Source: Scytolyngbya sp. HA4215-MV1
Lineage (GTDB): Bacteria; Cyanobacteriota; Cyanobacteriia; Leptolyngbyales; Leptolyngbyaceae
Assembly (NCBI GenBank): GCA_019359045.1
Contig: JAHHIA010000012.1
Coordinates: forward strand, 62,001 to 126,000
Length of the DNA stretch: 64,000 nucleotides
Reading direction: 5' to 3'
Within the stretch, counting starts at the first letter, position 1; every line of letters starts with the position of its first letter. Position numbers and translations under genes: made by a program. The notes below the pieces were generated by a model. That model saw only the letters and a list, made by a program, of their open reading frames with translations, did not search any database and had not been told where the DNA came from. This document shows positions 46,829 through 56,924 of the stretch, piece after piece.

Positions 46829-47311
46829 CTTGTCCAGTCCTAACTAATCTTTTTTTCTCATAGGTACCCACACACCTTATCGAAACTTTGGCAAACTAAC
46901 CATTAAATCTATCTATAGCGATCCTATCTGGATCGTAAGAAAGGATTCCAGCGGAATCCTTTCTTACAAAGTCCCTTAATCTCATAACTGATTTAGGACT
47001 GCTATATATGAATAAACGGTCGAAAATCAGAGCAATCGCGCTCAAGTGCAAGTATCAGGTCTCAGGCTTAAATCCCAAACCTCAAATTGTGATCCCCATA
47101 CCGAATGCGCTCCCCTGCCTCCTCCCACTACCTTTTCATTCGGCATCCCACCCTTTCCAATGCTTCTGACTGAAGTGATAGGATTAAAATACAGTTGGTC
47201 AGGTGTCCAAAGCTGGCAAAAAGTAGCGTTTTGCTCACTCCAAAGCCATTTCAAGCGGCAGTTCCCGACCCCCATCCTTTTACTGAAAGAAAACGTCTTA
47301 ACTTCACTGCC
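46829..47311. other. 483-bp divergent intergenic region with a MITE-like element
   Basis: Space between the FKBP and secA starts; both promoters should lie here. It holds the 93-bp element at 46914-47006. A reading frame that runs into secA from 47195 has no family likeness before ATG 47312. Confidence 0.55.
46914..47006. mobile_element. 93-bp palindromic element with TATAGC ends (copy 2)
   Basis: Ends TATAGCGATCCTA and, in reverse complement, TATAGCAGTCCTA (11 of 13 alike). The centre is a perfect hairpin: 15-bp arms GTAAGAAAGGATTCC (46935-46949) and its complement (46953-46967) with a 3-nt loop AGC. Same layout and length as the element at 44195-44289. No transposase, so it would be non-autonomous. 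Confidence 0.65.
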
Positions 47312-50152
47312 ATGCTTAAAACTCTGCTGGGCGATCCAAACGCGCGCAAGCTTAAGAAATATCAGCCCTATGTAGCTGAGATCAATCTCTTAGAAGAAGA
47401 GATTCAGACGCTTTCAGACCAGGAGTTGGTCGGCAAGACCAGTGAATTCAAACAACGGCTTGAAAAGGCAAAAACCTTAGAAGAAGAAAAGCTGCTGTTA
47501 GATGAACTACTGCCAGAAGCCTTTGCAGTCGTGCGGGAAGCCAGTCGCCGTGTCCTAGGCATGAGACACTTCGATGTGCAGTTGTTGGGGGGCATGATTC
47601 TGCACGATGGTCAAATCGCCGAGATGAAGACGGGGGAAGGTAAAACTCTGGTTTCTACCCTGCCTGCTTATCTGAACGCCCTATCTGGTAAAGGCGTTCA
47701 TATCGTTACTGTCAATGATTACCTGGCACGTCGAGATGCAGAGTGGATGGGGCAGGTGCACCGTTTCTTGGGTCTCAGCGTGGGGTTGATTCAGCAAAAC
47801 ATGAATCCCGAAGAGCGCCAGCGCAACTACAACTGTGACATTACTTACAGTACTAACAGTGAATTGGGCTTCGATTATTTGCGCGACAACATGGCAACGT
47901 CGATCGTCGATGTCGTGCAGCGTTCTTTCAACTACTGCATCATCGACGAGGTAGACTCAGTCCTGATCGACGAAGCCCGCACCCCTCTGATCATTTCTGG
48001 TCAGGTTGAGCGTCCCAGTGAAAAATACCTCCAAGCTGCAGAGGTCGCCTCCCGACTGATTAAGAAAGAAAATGAAGAAGATCTCAACGGACATTACGAA
48101 GTAGACGAAAAAGCCCGTAATGTTTTATTATCCGACGAAGGTTTTATTGAATCGGAACAAGTACTGGGCGTAAAAGATTTATTTGATCCGAAAGATCCCT
48201 GGGCGCACTATATTTTTAATGCCATCAAAGCAAAAGAATTGTTCATCAAGGATGTCAACTATATCGTCCGTGATGATGAAATCGTGATTGTCGATGAGTT
48301 TACAGGACGGGTGATGCCGGGTCGCCGCTGGAGCGATGGGCTACACCAGGCGATCGAAGCCAAAGAGCGGGTGGAGATCCAGCCAGAAACCCAAACTCTA
48401 GCAACCATTACCTACCAAAACTTTTTCTTGCTGTATCCCAAACTGGCTGGGATGACGGGAACCGCCAAAACGGAAGAAGCAGAATTTGAGAAGATTTACA
48501 AGCTGGAAGTGACGATCGTTCCCACCAACCGTCCCACAGGACGGAAAGATCTGTCAGACGTGGTCTACAAGACCGAAGAAGCCAAATGGAAAGCAGTGGC
48601 ATTGGAATGTGCCGAGATGCACCATCTGGGTAGACCCGTGTTGGTGGGTACTACCAGCGTTGAGAAATCGGAAGTGCTTTCTCGCCTTCTGGCCGAGCAA
48701 AAAATTCCCCATAATTTGTTGAACGCAAAGCCGGAAAACGTGGAGCGGGAATCTGAAATCATCGCGCAAGCTGGACGCAAAGGAGCAGTGACGATCGCCA
48801 CCAACATGGCAGGACGAGGAACTGACATCATCCTGGGTGGTAACTCTGAGTACATGGCACGCCTGAAAGTTCGCGAGTATTTTATGCCGCGCATTGTGAT
48901 GCCAGAAGATGAAAACGCGATCGAATTTGAACTGACCAAGGTTCCCGGGGTTGATCGGCGCGACAGTGGCGGTCAAGGCTTCGCTCCGGGCAAAAAAGTG
49001 AAGACCTGGCGAGCGTCTCCCCAAATTTTCCCAACCGAATTGACGCGGGAAACCGAAAAGAAACTGAAATCTGCGGTTGATTTCGCAGTTCAACAGTACG
49101 GCGAACGGAGTTTGCCAGAACTCGAAGCCGAAGACCGAGTCGCGGTGGCAGCAGAAAAAGCGCCGACCGAAGATCTGGTTATCCAGCGCCTGCGCGAAGT
49201 CTATAACTTGGTGAAACAAGAATATGAAGCCTTTACCAGCCAGGAGCATGAAGAAGTGGTTCGGCTCGGTGGTTTGCATGTGATTGGCACAGAACGGCAC
49301 GAATCTCGCCGGATTGATAACCAACTGCGCGGACGATCGGGACGGCAGGGTGACCAGGGCACAACCAAGTTCTTCTTGAGCCTGCAAGATAACCTGTTGC
49401 GAATTTTTGGGGGCGATCGCGTCGCTGGTTTGATGAATGCCTTCCGAGTCGAGGAAGATATGCCGATCGAGTCGGGGATGCTCACCCGCAGTCTGGAAGG
49501 AGCACAGAAAAAGGTCGAAACCTACTATTACGACATCCGTAAACAGGTATTTGAGTACGATGAAGTGATGAACAATCAGCGTCGTGCCATTTATGCTGAG
49601 CGTCGGCGTGTGCTGGAAGGGCAAGATCTCAAAGAACAGGTGATTAAGTACGCTGAACGAACCATGGACGATATCGTCGAAGCCTACATCAACCCTGAAT
49701 TACCTGTGGAAGAATGGGAACTCCCTAAATTGGTGAGTAAAGTAAAAGAGTTCGTCTATCTACTAGCTGACATGGAACCCAGTCATCTAGAAGATTTGAG
49801 AATCGATGAAATCAAAACTTTTCTTCACGAACAGGTTCGCATTGCCTATGACCTGAAAGAAGCCCAGGTCGATCAAATCCAACCAGGATTGATGCGGCAG
49901 GCAGAACGATTCTTTATCCTGCAGCAGATCGATACCCTCTGGCGAGAGCACTTGCAACAAATGGATGCCTTGCGCGAATCAGTGGGGCTGCGGGGCTATG
50001 GTCAAAAAGACCCCTTGATTGAGTACAAGAGCGAAGGCTATGAGCTATTCCTGGAAATGATGACGGAAATTCGGCGGAATGTGGTTTACTCGCTATTCCA
50101 GTTTCAGCCCCAAATGGCAGCCGCGGCTCCAGAACCTTCTGAAATGTTGTAG
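47312..50152 (+). CDS. secA: SecA preprotein translocase ATPase
   Basis: A 946-residue motor from ATG 47312 ([19 protein letters not shown]). Motifs: Walker [14 protein letters not shown], the Walker B region [35 protein letters not shown] (helicase motif V) and [13 protein letters not shown] (motif VI). The preprotein crosslinking and scaffold domains follow. The C terminus ends in PEPSEML without the Cys zinc finger of many proteobacterial SecA proteins, as is usual in cyanobacteria. It drives secretion through SecYEG; secE is at 54470. Confidence 0.97.
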   Translation: MLKTLLGDPNARKLKKYQPYVAEINLLEEEIQTLSDQELVGKTSEFKQRLEKAKTLEEEKLLLDELLPEAFAVVREASRRVLGMRHFDVQLLGGMILHDGQIAEMKTGEGKTLVSTLPAYLNALSGKGVHIVTVNDYLARRDAEWMGQVHRFLGLSVGLIQQNMNPEERQRNYNCDITYSTNSELGFDYLRDNMATSIVDVVQRSFNYCIIDEVDSVLIDEARTPLIISGQVERPSEKYLQAAEVASRLIKKENEEDLNGHYEVDEKARNVLLSDEGFIESEQVLGVKDLFDPKDPWAHYIFNAIKAKELFIKDVNYIVRDDEIVIVDEFTGRVMPGRRWSDGLHQAIEAKERVEIQPETQTLATITYQNFFLLYPKLAGMTGTAKTEEAEFEKIYKLEVTIVPTNRPTGRKDLSDVVYKTEEAKWKAVALECAEMHHLGRPVLVGTTSVEKSEVLSRLLAEQKIPHNLLNAKPENVERESEIIAQAGRKGAVTIATNMAGRGTDIILGGNSEYMARLKVREYFMPRIVMPEDENAIEFELTKVPGVDRRDSGGQGFAPGKKVKTWRASPQIFPTELTRETEKKLKSAVDFAVQQYGERSLPELEAEDRVAVAAEKAPTEDLVIQRLREVYNLVKQEYEAFTSQEHEEVVRLGGLHVIGTERHESRRIDNQLRGRSGRQGDQGTTKFFLSLQDNLLRIFGGDRVAGLMNAFRVEEDMPIESGMLTRSLEGAQKKVETYYYDIRKQVFEYDEVMNNQRRAIYAERRRVLEGQDLKEQVIKYAERTMDDIVEAYINPELPVEEWELPKLVSKVKEFVYLLADMEPSHLEDLRIDEIKTFLHEQVRIAYDLKEAQVDQIQPGLMRQAERFFILQQIDTLWREHLQQMDALRESVGLRGYGQKDPLIEYKSEGYELFLEMMTEIRRNVVYSLFQFQPQMAAAAPEPSEML

Positions 50153-50194
50153 TCCTCACCCAGCCAAATCCAGTGACCTGGTAACAATTCGGCA

Positions 50195-50237
50195 GGGGGG
50201 AGGAGAATCAAGCCCTGGTGCCTAATCTCCTCCCCCC
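50195..50237. terminator. hairpin terminator between convergent secA and cbiO
   Basis: Perfect 12-bp arms GGGGGGAGGAGA (50195-50206) and TCTCCTCCCCCC (50226-50237) with a 19-nt loop, then a short T run (TTT at 50241). It lies 43 nt after the secA stop. Confidence 0.7.
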
Positions 50238-50271
50238 CGCTTTGGTTAGCTATAGCAATAAAATCTGCAAT

Positions 50272-51057
50272 CTACAGCGAAATCAGCGATCGCACAGGCG
50301 CATGTTCAATTTGGCAATAGGGGCGACTGTAGCTGAGCGGACTCTCCAGGGCATGGGTTTCTAAAAATGCCGGATTACCCATCACTCCCTCGGTAGCACC
50401 GTCATAAACAATCTCACCCCGGTTTAAGACTACGGTGCGGCTGCATAACTCCAATGCCAAATCCAAATCGTGAGTCGCAATGACTTGAGTCAATGGCAGA
50501 TTTTGTAAGAGATGAATCAATTGACGACGACAGCGGGGATCAAGCTGAGCCGTAGGTTCATCTAGAGCTAATACCTGGGGTTGCATTGCCAATACCCCTG
50601 CGATCGCGACCCGTTTTTTTTCGCCACCTGATAGATTTTGGGCATTCCGTGTGGCATAAAGTTTGGGATCAAGGCTAACAGCAGCCATTGCTCGCTGGGC
50701 ACGATAGTGCAACGCCTCTCCTCGCAACCCCTGATTCATCGGACCAAAGGTCACATCTTCCCAAACCGTTGGCATAAAAATCTGATCATCTGGATTCTGG
50801 AACACCAACCCCACAAAATCTCGTACCTGCTTCAATGTGTTAGGTGATACTGACCACTCTGCTACCACAACCTCTCCCTGCTGAGGCAATAAAATCCCAT
50901 TTAGATGCAGCAATAAAGTCGATTTGCCCGACCCATTGGCACCCACCAGTGCAACCCGCTCCCCCGCGGGTACTGACAAATGAATAGATCGGAGTGCCTG
51001 AGTGCCATCCGCATAGGTGTGGTGAAGTTGATGGATAAAAATTGGATTATGGTGCAT
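50272..51057 (-). CDS. cbiO: cobalt/nickel ECF transporter ATPase CbiO
   Basis: About 261 residues from ATG 51057 (MHHNPIFIHQLHHTYADGT). Walker A is VGANGSGKSTLL, the Q-loop FQNPDDQIF, the signature LSGGEKKRVAIAGVLA and Walker B VLALDEPTAQLD; the H-loop is ATHDLDLA. FQNPDDQIFMPTVWEDV is a hallmark of CbiO-type ECF ATPases. It powers the CbiQ permease 14 nt upstream. It is the last gene of the CbiMNQO unit. Confidence 0.93.
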   Translation of the reverse strand: MHHNPIFIHQLHHTYADGTQALRSIHLSVPAGERVALVGANGSGKSTLLLHLNGILLPQQGEVVVAEWSVSPNTLKQVRDFVGLVFQNPDDQIFMPTVWEDVTFGPMNQGLRGEALHYRAQRAMAAVSLDPKLYATRNAQNLSGGEKKRVAIAGVLAMQPQVLALDEPTAQLDPRCRRQLIHLLQNLPLTQVIATHDLDLALELCSRTVVLNRGEIVYDGATEGVMGNPAFLETHALESPLSYSRPYCQIEHAPVRSLISL

Positions 51058-51071
51058 GAAAAGGATTGTGC

Positions 51072-51845
51072 CTACAACAGATAAATTCCCTGACCTAGCA
51101 AAACCAGAAGGCAAGTCAACACCAGTACTAGACGATCGCTTCTGCTGTACTTAGGCTTTTCAGTGAGAGGCACAATCCCGGTAAAACCGCGCGATAGCAT
51201 TGCCTGGTGAACTCGCTCACCTCGATCGAGCGTACGAATAAACAAAGCGCCGATCGTATTGCCGACAACCAATCGTTGCCAGCGAGGATTTGCCAGCAAA
51301 TTTCGGGATGCGGCGGCTCGCTGCATAGCACCCGCCTCATCCACCAAAACGCTAATATAGCGATACATTGAAGCCAAAATCGCAACTAGTAAAGGGGGTG
51401 TTTTTAACGTGATTAAGGCTTGCAGCAGATGGGGGATCGGGGTCGTCATCACCAGAGTATTAAGGATCAGTAGCGACAGCAACGCCTTCCAGACCACACT
51501 CCCCAAAACCATCAACCCTGTCGTCGTGATACTCAACCATCCCCAATGCCAGAGGACAGTTCCCCCTTGACGAAATAGGGTTCCCAGCAACACAGTACTG
51601 ACAAACCCCAGTTCAACCGCAATTCGTTTCAAGAGCGTCAGCAACGTTACTCGACTCAGCAAAACTAACAGCGCCACACCGATCGTATAGGCAATCCACG
51701 AAAGCCAACGCCCATTAGGGGTTAAGGCGATCGCAAACACCAACAGCACCACACACAGAATGCGAGTTTGGGGAGCCAAATTGCGCCAAACAGAGGTTTT
51801 TTGACTATCAACGTCTAAATGAAACGCACCAACATGTAGGATCAC
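51072..51845 (-). CDS. cbiQ: cobalt/nickel ECF transporter membrane subunit CbiQ
   Basis: A 257-residue membrane protein with about five hydrophobic segments. The coupling helices of EcfT/CbiQ proteins are seen as AAASRNLLANPRW and the RGERVHQAMLSRGFTG motif, whose Ala-Arg-Gly residues contact the ATPase. It sits between the PDGLE/CbiN-like gene and cbiO. It passes the motion of CbiO to the metal-binding CbiM subunit. Confidence 0.9.
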   Translation of the reverse strand: MILHVGAFHLDVDSQKTSVWRNLAPQTRILCVVLLVFAIALTPNGRWLSWIAYTIGVALLVLLSRVTLLTLLKRIAVELGFVSTVLLGTLFRQGGTVLWHWGWLSITTTGLMVLGSVVWKALLSLLILNTLVMTTPIPHLLQALITLKTPPLLVAILASMYRYISVLVDEAGAMQRAAASRNLLANPRWQRLVVGNTIGALFIRTLDRGERVHQAMLSRGFTGIVPLTEKPKYSRSDRLVLVLTCLLVLLGQGIYLL

Positions 51846-51998
51846 AAGCTCAACATCCGCAACAAGAGCATCTGAATGTTTTTACGCAAATTCTGTACAA
51901 ACAGTTTTCTTTGTAAAAGAGTTTTTTACAAGCCTCTTTAGGTAGAGAGAATAACCAAAGCGAAGCCTTTACCCCACGCATCCAGATCCAGCACCCAC

Positions 51999-52337
51999 CT
52001 AACCATCTTTAGGCAAGGATTGCTGCCCCCGCACCACTAACTTGCCCACGCCCCATGCTAAGCCAAAGGTCACCAGCGTTCCTGCCAAGCCAGCCAGCGG
52101 AGTTGCTAAAGGCTTAGGGGTTCCTCTCAAAGTATATTCATTGAACAGATGATAGAAGGGTAACTTCTTGGCAGGCGTATCCTTTAATGCCTTATTCACA
52201 AATTTGTGATCTTGAGAGACCCGATCTAACCCATCGGGATTAGAACTGGCAAAGGGGGATAGAAAAATGGCCACCAATAGGGCAATCCCTAAACCTGGAA
52301 TCATCCAAGTCCGGTTATTCGATCGCGAAGAACTCAT
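51999..52337 (-). CDS. cbiN: PDGLE-domain CbiN-like subunit
   Basis: A 112-residue protein with two membrane helices (residues 11-28 and 80-100) around an extracytoplasmic loop that opens SSNPDGLDRVS, the PDGLE motif. This takes the place of CbiN in cyanobacterial CbiM-type transporters. The loop contains HLFNEYTLRGTP. It lies between cbiM and cbiQ on the same strand. Such small subunits are needed for metal uptake by CbiM. Confidence 0.85.
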   Translation of the reverse strand: MSSSRSNNRTWMIPGLGIALLVAIFLSPFASSNPDGLDRVSQDHKFVNKALKDTPAKKLPFYHLFNEYTLRGTPKPLATPLAGLAGTLVTFGLAWGVGKLVVRGQQSLPKDG

Positions 52338-52443
52338 CGTAATCAGGTCCTCGATTGAGAAGGGAATGACGAAATAATACTTTTCAGACTATTTTTAGCG
52401 ACTCAAAAATTCTGGTCAAAAACTCGTGCATTGGCGCTAATCA

Positions 52444-53112
52444 CTACTCCGAATCCTTCGAAAACAACACCCTTTGAGGTGGATCAAAGAGCAAATCTGG
52501 GCGCGTTCGCCAGATATAGCCGACTGCAATTAATGTAATGAATGCCTCACCGATCGCAATCAACACATGCCAGCCTGCCATCGCAGTCAGCGCTACAGGC
52601 AATGGCACGGTTCCCGATAACGCCAATTGGAGTGCACAAACAACCGAAGCCACAAATACACTCGTCCAGGCAGCGATGACCGTCGAAACTGACATTGCCC
52701 GCCAGGTATCCCCTCCCAAGGAATACCGTAGTGTGCGGTAGAGATAGTAGCCCATAAACGTGCCAATCAACCCCATATTGACAATATTGGCTCCCAGCAC
52801 AGTCAAACCACCATCCTGAAATAACACCGCTTGCACAATAAACACTACCGCCATCACCAGCGAACCCGCCCAGGGTCCTAATAATACGCCTGCCAGCGTT
52901 CCTCCGAGTAAATGTCCAGACGTCCCGCCCGGAATGGGAAAATTAATCATCTGAGCAGCAAAAATAAAAGCTGCACAAACCCCCATTAAAGGCACGGTAC
53001 GCTCTTGATATCCGGCATTCACCCGATTGAGGGAAAAAGCAATCAGCGAGATCGCAATCACCCAGGTCACCAAACTCACCGGTAAACTTAAAAAACCATC
53101 CGGAATATGCAT
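52444..53112 (-). CDS. cbiM: cobalt/nickel substrate-binding subunit CbiM
   Basis: A 222-residue protein from ATG 53112, chosen because it gives MHIPDGFLSL at the very N terminus; in CbiM/NikM the amino group and His2 take part in binding the metal. An upstream in-frame start at 53190 would add 26 residues without signal-peptide character. The metal-site segment GGTSGHLLGGTLAG is present, and six or seven membrane helices are visible. Co2+ and Ni2+ uptake cannot be told apart from the sequence. It heads the run CbiM - CbiN-like - CbiQ - CbiO. Confidence 0.92.
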   Translation of the reverse strand: MHIPDGFLSLPVSLVTWVIAISLIAFSLNRVNAGYQERTVPLMGVCAAFIFAAQMINFPIPGGTSGHLLGGTLAGVLLGPWAGSLVMAVVFIVQAVLFQDGGLTVLGANIVNMGLIGTFMGYYLYRTLRYSLGGDTWRAMSVSTVIAAWTSVFVASVVCALQLALSGTVPLPVALTAMAGWHVLIAIGEAFITLIAVGYIWRTRPDLLFDPPQRVLFSKDSE

Positions 53113-53210
53113 TGCTAGATGCGTTGGAATGTCCAGATGGGAACCATAAAACAGTATCGTGTCGAGCATCTGTCCTGTTATCATTGCCAATCTTCCAACC
53201 TCCGCAAAAT

Positions 53211-53240
53211 AATCGTCACGTTCGTAATCGTCACGTTCGT
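53211..53240. promoter_or_regulatory. tandem 15-bp direct repeat upstream of cbiM
   Basis: AATCGTCACGTTCGT occurs twice back to back, 99-128 nt upstream of the cbiM start. On the reverse strand it reads ACGAACGTGACGATT twice. A repressor or activator of metal uptake could bind here; it may equally be a chance slippage duplication. Confidence 0.45.
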
Positions 53241-53324
53241 ATGGTTATTGGGCTAGTGTGATCGAACTGTTGCAGAGTGTATTCCTGTAAGACAGAGCGA
53301 TCGTGCGTCAAAGATCGCACATCA

Positions 53325-53357
53325 AGGTCTAAAGTTCAGTTAACTGACTTCAGACCT
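53325..53357. repeat. imperfect hairpin with a 12-bp perfect palindrome
   Basis: Core TCAGTTAACTGA (53336-53347) is a perfect palindrome; outer arms AGGTCT and AGACCT extend it with one mismatch and one extra base. It lies between divergent promoters and may be an operator or a transcription stop. Confidence 0.45.
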
Positions 53358-53557
53358 AGGATTCAATCCCCTCTAGGGGTATCTATCACTAGATTTAATA
53401 AGGATTTTAGAGTTACGCTGGTTTTATTCCAGCCTTCTCCATCAATTCCATACCTTTCTTCTTAGCCCGAGAAAAGTAAAAATCTATCGGGAATCTATAG
53501 ACTAAATCGCTTCCAACACGCTACACTTGTTAACCGCTGAGTATTTTCTTAACCTCT

Positions 53558-53920
53558 ATGAATGCCCAGGAAATTATCCGCTCGATTGAAGCGGAGCAAT
53601 TGAAATCAGATCTGCCTACGATTCATGTAGGCGACACCATTAAAGTCGGTGTCATCATTCAAGAAGGGGGCAAAGAACGCACCCAGCCTTATGAAGGGGT
53701 TGTCATTGCCAAACGCAATGGCGGCATTAACGAAACCATCACCGTCCGTCGGGTGTTTCAAGGGGTCGGTGTAGAGCGGGTGTTTCTCATCCACTCCCCC
53801 CGGATTGAAAGCATCAAAGTGCTTCGTCGGGGGAAAGTCCGTCGTGCCAAGCTGTATTACCTGCGCGATCGCGTAGGCAAAGCCACGCGACTCAAACAGC
53901 GCTTCGACCGAGCTTTATAG
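53558..53920 (+). CDS. rplS: ribosomal protein L19
   Basis: A 120-residue L19 protein, complete. The family core is seen in [20 protein letters not shown] (shortened), [29 protein letters not shown] and the conserved end [12 protein letters not shown]19 sits at the 30S-50S interface. It opens the forward-strand block rplS - tRNA-Trp - secE - nusG - rplKAJL, a fixed order in cyanobacteria. Confidence 0.97.
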   Translation: MNAQEIIRSIEAEQLKSDLPTIHVGDTIKVGVIIQEGGKERTQPYEGVVIAKRNGGINETITVRRVFQGVGVERVFLIHSPRIESIKVLRRGKVRRAKLYYLRDRVGKATRLKQRFDRAL

Positions 53921-54046
53921 TTTGGAATGTTTCAGCTCGAATTGCCGCGAAAAATCATTCCTTGGAATGCATCGATCACCAATAAACGAGCCATAAAGCG
54001 CCATCTAGCTGATAAAGTAGAAGAGACTGAAAGATTGCTCAGCGAT

Positions 54047-54119
54047 GCGCTCTTAGTTCAGTTGGTAGAACGCAGGTCTCCAAAACCTGATGTCGGGGGT
54101 TCAAGTCCTCCAGGGCGCG
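54047..54119 (+). tRNA. trnW: tRNA-Trp (CCA)
   Basis: A 73-nt cloverleaf. The acceptor stem pairs GCGCTCT with AGGGCGC (one G-T pair) with discriminator G. The D arm contains AGTTCAGTTGGTAGA, the anticodon loop is TCTCCAAAA with CCA, and the T arm is GGGGGTTCAAGTCCTCC. The 3' CCA is not encoded. Its place between rplS and secE is the usual one. Confidence 0.97.
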
Positions 54120-54469
54120 CTGAGTCATTATCGGTACTCTTCACCCCAATTTTCCTGTGAAATCAGTATTTATTTCTAGAGTTGAGACTGTCCTCCCAGG
54201 CAGCTGATCGGTTCTAAGAATTAGAATGAAGGGATTTTTTATCGTCCTTTTGATTTCAAAGACCCGTGCTTTGCGGTCGATCACCCAGTATCGCAAGTCC
54301 AAAACCCGAATGAATGCAAAAGTCACTTGATTTGGGTAGACTGGAATTTTGGGCAGTTGATTGAGACTTTTATCCTATTAAAGTCTGCTTGGAGTTTGTA
54401 GTCATAAGGGTGTTTACCCTACCTGAAGGACATTGTGCCTGACTAGAATGTTTGCGGAGATTGGGAACT
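54120..54469. other. 350-bp region between tRNA-Trp and secE
   Basis: Probably holds the secE-nusG promoter. A small inverted repeat AGACTTT-N9-AAAGTCT lies at 54364-54386, about 85 nt before the secE start. No gene is seen. Confidence 0.5.
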
Positions 54470-54691
54470 GTGGTCAAAAAAGACGAAGCTGTCGCAGAAG
54501 CGAAACCGGGGTTCAATGCTGTCAATTTCTTCAAAGAAACCCGAGAAGAATTGGACAAGGTGGTCTGGCCCAGTCGGCAGCAACTGATCAGTGAATCCGT
54601 TGCTGTTGTCTTAATGGTAACTCTGTCAGCTTCACTCATTTATGTTGTGGACAAGCTCTTTATCGCGCTAGCAGTAAAGGTATTCGGATGA
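54470..54691 (+). CDS. secE: preprotein translocase subunit SecE
   Basis: About 73 residues from GTG 54470, preceded by GGAGA nine bases ahead; a TTG at 54452 is also open. The amphipathic helix FFKETREELDKVVWPSRQQL and the single membrane helix VAVVLMVTLSASLIYVV are typical of short SecE. It clamps the SecY channel. Its stop overlaps the nusG start in ATGA, giving translational coupling. Confidence 0.94.
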   Translation: MVKKDEAVAEAKPGFNAVNFFKETREELDKVVWPSRQQLISESVAVVLMVTLSASLIYVVDKLFIALAVKVFG

Positions 54692-55332
54692 CTTTCACTT
54701 CAGACGAATCACGAGATCTGGCTCATTCCGAAGAATTGGAAGAGCAAATGGAGGAAGTCATTTCTCCAGGGAATGCTCGTTGGTATGCAGTACAGGTTGC
54801 CTCCGGTTGCGAAAAGCGCGTCAAGTTGAGCCTGGAGCAACGGATTGAAACCTTGGATGTTGCCAATCGAATTCTCCAGATTGAGATTCCGCAAACACCA
54901 ATCCTCAAGCACCAAAAGGATGGAAAACATAAGGAACTGTCAGAAAAAGTTTTTCCAGGCTATGTGCTCATTCGCATGATTATGGATGATGAGTCCTGGC
55001 AAGTTGTGAAAAACACACCGAATGTGATCAACTTTGTGGGAGCAGAGCAAAAGCGGCGGTACGGACGGGGGCGGGGGCATGTTAAGCCAATGCCTTTAGG
55101 CACATCTGAGGTTGAGCGCATCTTCAAACAAGCGGAAGAGCAAATGCCGATCGTCAAAATCGATATGGCAGTTGGCGACAAGATTCTGGTGTTGTCGGGT
55201 CCGTTCAAAGACTTTGAGGGTGAGGTGATTGAAGTCAGTCCGGAGCGCAGCAAACTAAAAGCACTCCTCTCCATATTTGGTCGAGATACACCGGTCGAAT
55301 TGGAATTTAACCAGGTTCAGAAGCAGAGTTAG
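54688..55332 (+). CDS. nusG: transcription factor NusG
   Basis: A 214-residue protein. After an acidic leader of about 25 residues come the NGN domain ([27 protein letters not shown]) and the KOW domain at the C terminus ([18 protein letters not shown]). It binds RNA polymerase and helps elongation and coupling with ribosomes. The start ATG shares four bases with the secE stop. The rplK start follows 7 nt after its stop. Confidence 0.96.
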   Translation: MTFTSDESRDLAHSEELEEQMEEVISPGNARWYAVQVASGCEKRVKLSLEQRIETLDVANRILQIEIPQTPILKHQKDGKHKELSEKVFPGYVLIRMIMDDESWQVVKNTPNVINFVGAEQKRRYGRGRGHVKPMPLGTSEVERIFKQAEEQMPIVKIDMAVGDKILVLSGPFKDFEGEVIEVSPERSKLKALLSIFGRDTPVELEFNQVQKQS

Positions 55333-55339
55333 TCAATCA

Positions 55340-55765
55340 ATGGCAAAGAAAGTAGTTGCAATTATCAAGCTGGCACTTCCCGCTGGCAAGGCAAACCCAG
55401 CGCCCCCAGTCGGTCCTGCCTTGGGGCAACATGGTGTCAACATCATGATGTTCTGTAAGGAATACAACGCCAAAACTGCGGATCAAGTTGGCATGGTGAT
55501 CCCAGTCGAGATCTCAGTTTTTGAAGATCGGAGTTTTACCTTTATCCTTAAAACGCCTCCTGCCTCCAGGCTCATTGCCAAGGCAGCGGGTATTGAAACG
55601 GGTTCTGGTGAACCCAACCGCAAAAAGGTCGGCTCGATTACCCGCGCCCAGTTGCAAGAAATTGCCCAAACTAAAATGCCTGACTTGAATGCCAATGACA
55701 TTGAAGCTGCGATGAAAATCGTAGAGGGCACTGCCAAAAACATGGGCGTTACAGTGAAAGACTAG
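55340..55765 (+). CDS. rplK: ribosomal protein L11
   Basis: A 141-residue protein from ATG 55340 ([20 protein letters not shown]). The N domain has [17 protein letters not shown], and the RNA-binding C domain ends [13 protein letters not shown]. It forms the GTPase-associated stalk base on 23S rRNA. It follows nusG by 7 nt. Confidence 0.98.
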   Translation: MAKKVVAIIKLALPAGKANPAPPVGPALGQHGVNIMMFCKEYNAKTADQVGMVIPVEISVFEDRSFTFILKTPPASRLIAKAAGIETGSGEPNRKKVGSITRAQLQEIAQTKMPDLNANDIEAAMKIVEGTAKNMGVTVKD

Positions 55766-55901
55766 CCCCTGTTGTGAATTGGAAGATTCAGGATTAAAAA
55801 GGACGAGTCTTGACTTCAGTTTTTAATCTTGGTTCTCGCATTTTTGAAAACCTTATTGGGGGAGAGATAATATCTCGTTACGACCCCAGGAGAAAGTAGA
55901 A

Positions 55902-56615
55902 ATGGCAAAAGTTTCTCGTCGTCTGCTGGAATTGCAGAAGAAAATCGAAGAAAGACCTTACACGCCGTTAGAGGCTTTAAAGCTGTTGAAAGAGACAGCG
56001 ACGGCAAAGTTTCCTGAATCTGCAGAAGCCCACATCCGACTGGGCATTGATCCCAAATATTCCGACCAGCAGTTGAGAACAACCGTGACTTTGCCTAAGG
56101 GCACTGGGCAGACTGTCCGCATCGCAGTCATCGCGCGCGGCGAAAAAGTGACGGAAGCTTCTGGCGCAGGGGCAGACCTGGTCGGTTCAGAGGAATTGAT
56201 TGACCAGATCCAGAAGGGCATGATGGACTTTGATTTGTTGATTGCCACGCCTGATATGATGCCTCAGGTAGCAAAGTTGGGTAAACTGCTGGGTCCTCGA
56301 GGCTTGATGCCTTCGCCCAAAGGAGGCACTGTAACCTTTGATTTGCCTCAGGCGATCGCTGAATTTAAAGCAGGGAAGCTAGAATTCCGGGCAGATCGGA
56401 CTGGGATTGTTCACGTGATGTTTGGGAAAGCCGCTTTCTCGGAAGAAGATCTGCTAGTGAACCTCAAAGCTTTGCAAGAAACGATCGATCGCAACCGTCC
56501 CGCTGGTGCAAAAGGTCGGTACTGGCGCAGTATCTTTGTTGCGTCCACCATGGGTCCTTCGATCGAGGTTGACATTAGTGCGCTGCGTGACTTGAAGCTG
56601 GGCGAGGCAGCTTAA
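55902..56615 (+). CDS. rplA: ribosomal protein L1
   Basis: A 237-residue protein. Landmarks are [40 protein letters not shown] and [12 protein letters not shown]1 forms the mobile stalk near the E site and often represses its own operon. AGGAGA precedes the ATG. It lies 136 nt after rplK. Confidence 0.98.
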   Translation: MAKVSRRLLELQKKIEERPYTPLEALKLLKETATAKFPESAEAHIRLGIDPKYSDQQLRTTVTLPKGTGQTVRIAVIARGEKVTEASGAGADLVGSEELIDQIQKGMMDFDLLIATPDMMPQVAKLGKLLGPRGLMPSPKGGTVTFDLPQAIAEFKAGKLEFRADRTGIVHVMFGKAAFSEEDLLVNLKALQETIDRNRPAGAKGRYWRSIFVASTMGPSIEVDISALRDLKLGEAA

Positions 56616-56924
56616 GCCAGGAATTTGAGTTTTCTTCGGTTGACGTTGAGGCTGGTAGATAAAAGTCAATCCTTTTCCCCGTTTTTGGAGGTCGCCCGAA
56701 TCAAACACTCCGAATCGAATACGCAAAGCCAAAGACAGCAGGTGCTTACGCTACTTAAATCCTGCCGAGGTTTTCGCCCAATTCTGGGTTGGTCTGGAAC
56801 AACAGAACCACATACCAGAACTGTGTGTAACCCTGGCATTCTAGCTAGGGTTTTTTGATCGGATGAGAGCTCCATCTTTCAAGAGTTTGGCAATCTATTT
56901 TCCCAATTAAGGAGGTGAGACACG
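56616..56924 (+). promoter_or_regulatory. rplJ-rplL leader region
   Basis: A 309-nt untranslated space between rplA and rplJ, the place of the L10 leader in many bacteria. Several short complementary stretches are seen in 56740-56830, before a terminator-like hairpin at 56830-56856. A strong AAGGAGGTGA ribosome site is just ahead of the rplJ ATG. This layout fits attenuation or L10-based autoregulation of rplJL; the exact fold was not computed. Confidence 0.6.
56830..56856 (+). terminator. attenuator-like terminator ahead of rplJ
   Basis: Arms ACCCTGGC and GCTAGGGT (8 bp with one G-T pair), loop ATTCTA, then six T in total from the arm end. It lies 68 nt upstream of the rplJ start, so read-through must be allowed for rplJL expression. 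Confidence 0.7.

Larger units (their letters stand above)
53113..53557. other. 445-bp divergent intergenic region between cbiM and rplS
   Basis: Holds the cbiM and rplS promoters. It contains the 15-bp tandem repeat at 53211-53240 and the imperfect hairpin at 53325-53357. No cobalamin-riboswitch core was found. Confidence 0.55.

Noticed and set aside
48554-49624. 356-codon open frame on the reverse strand within secA
   Set aside because: It is the antisense shadow of a well-conserved secA region and has no family features.
53113-53557. Cobalamin riboswitch upstream of cbiM
   Set aside because: The B12-box GCCACTG and the surrounding core were not found on either strand.
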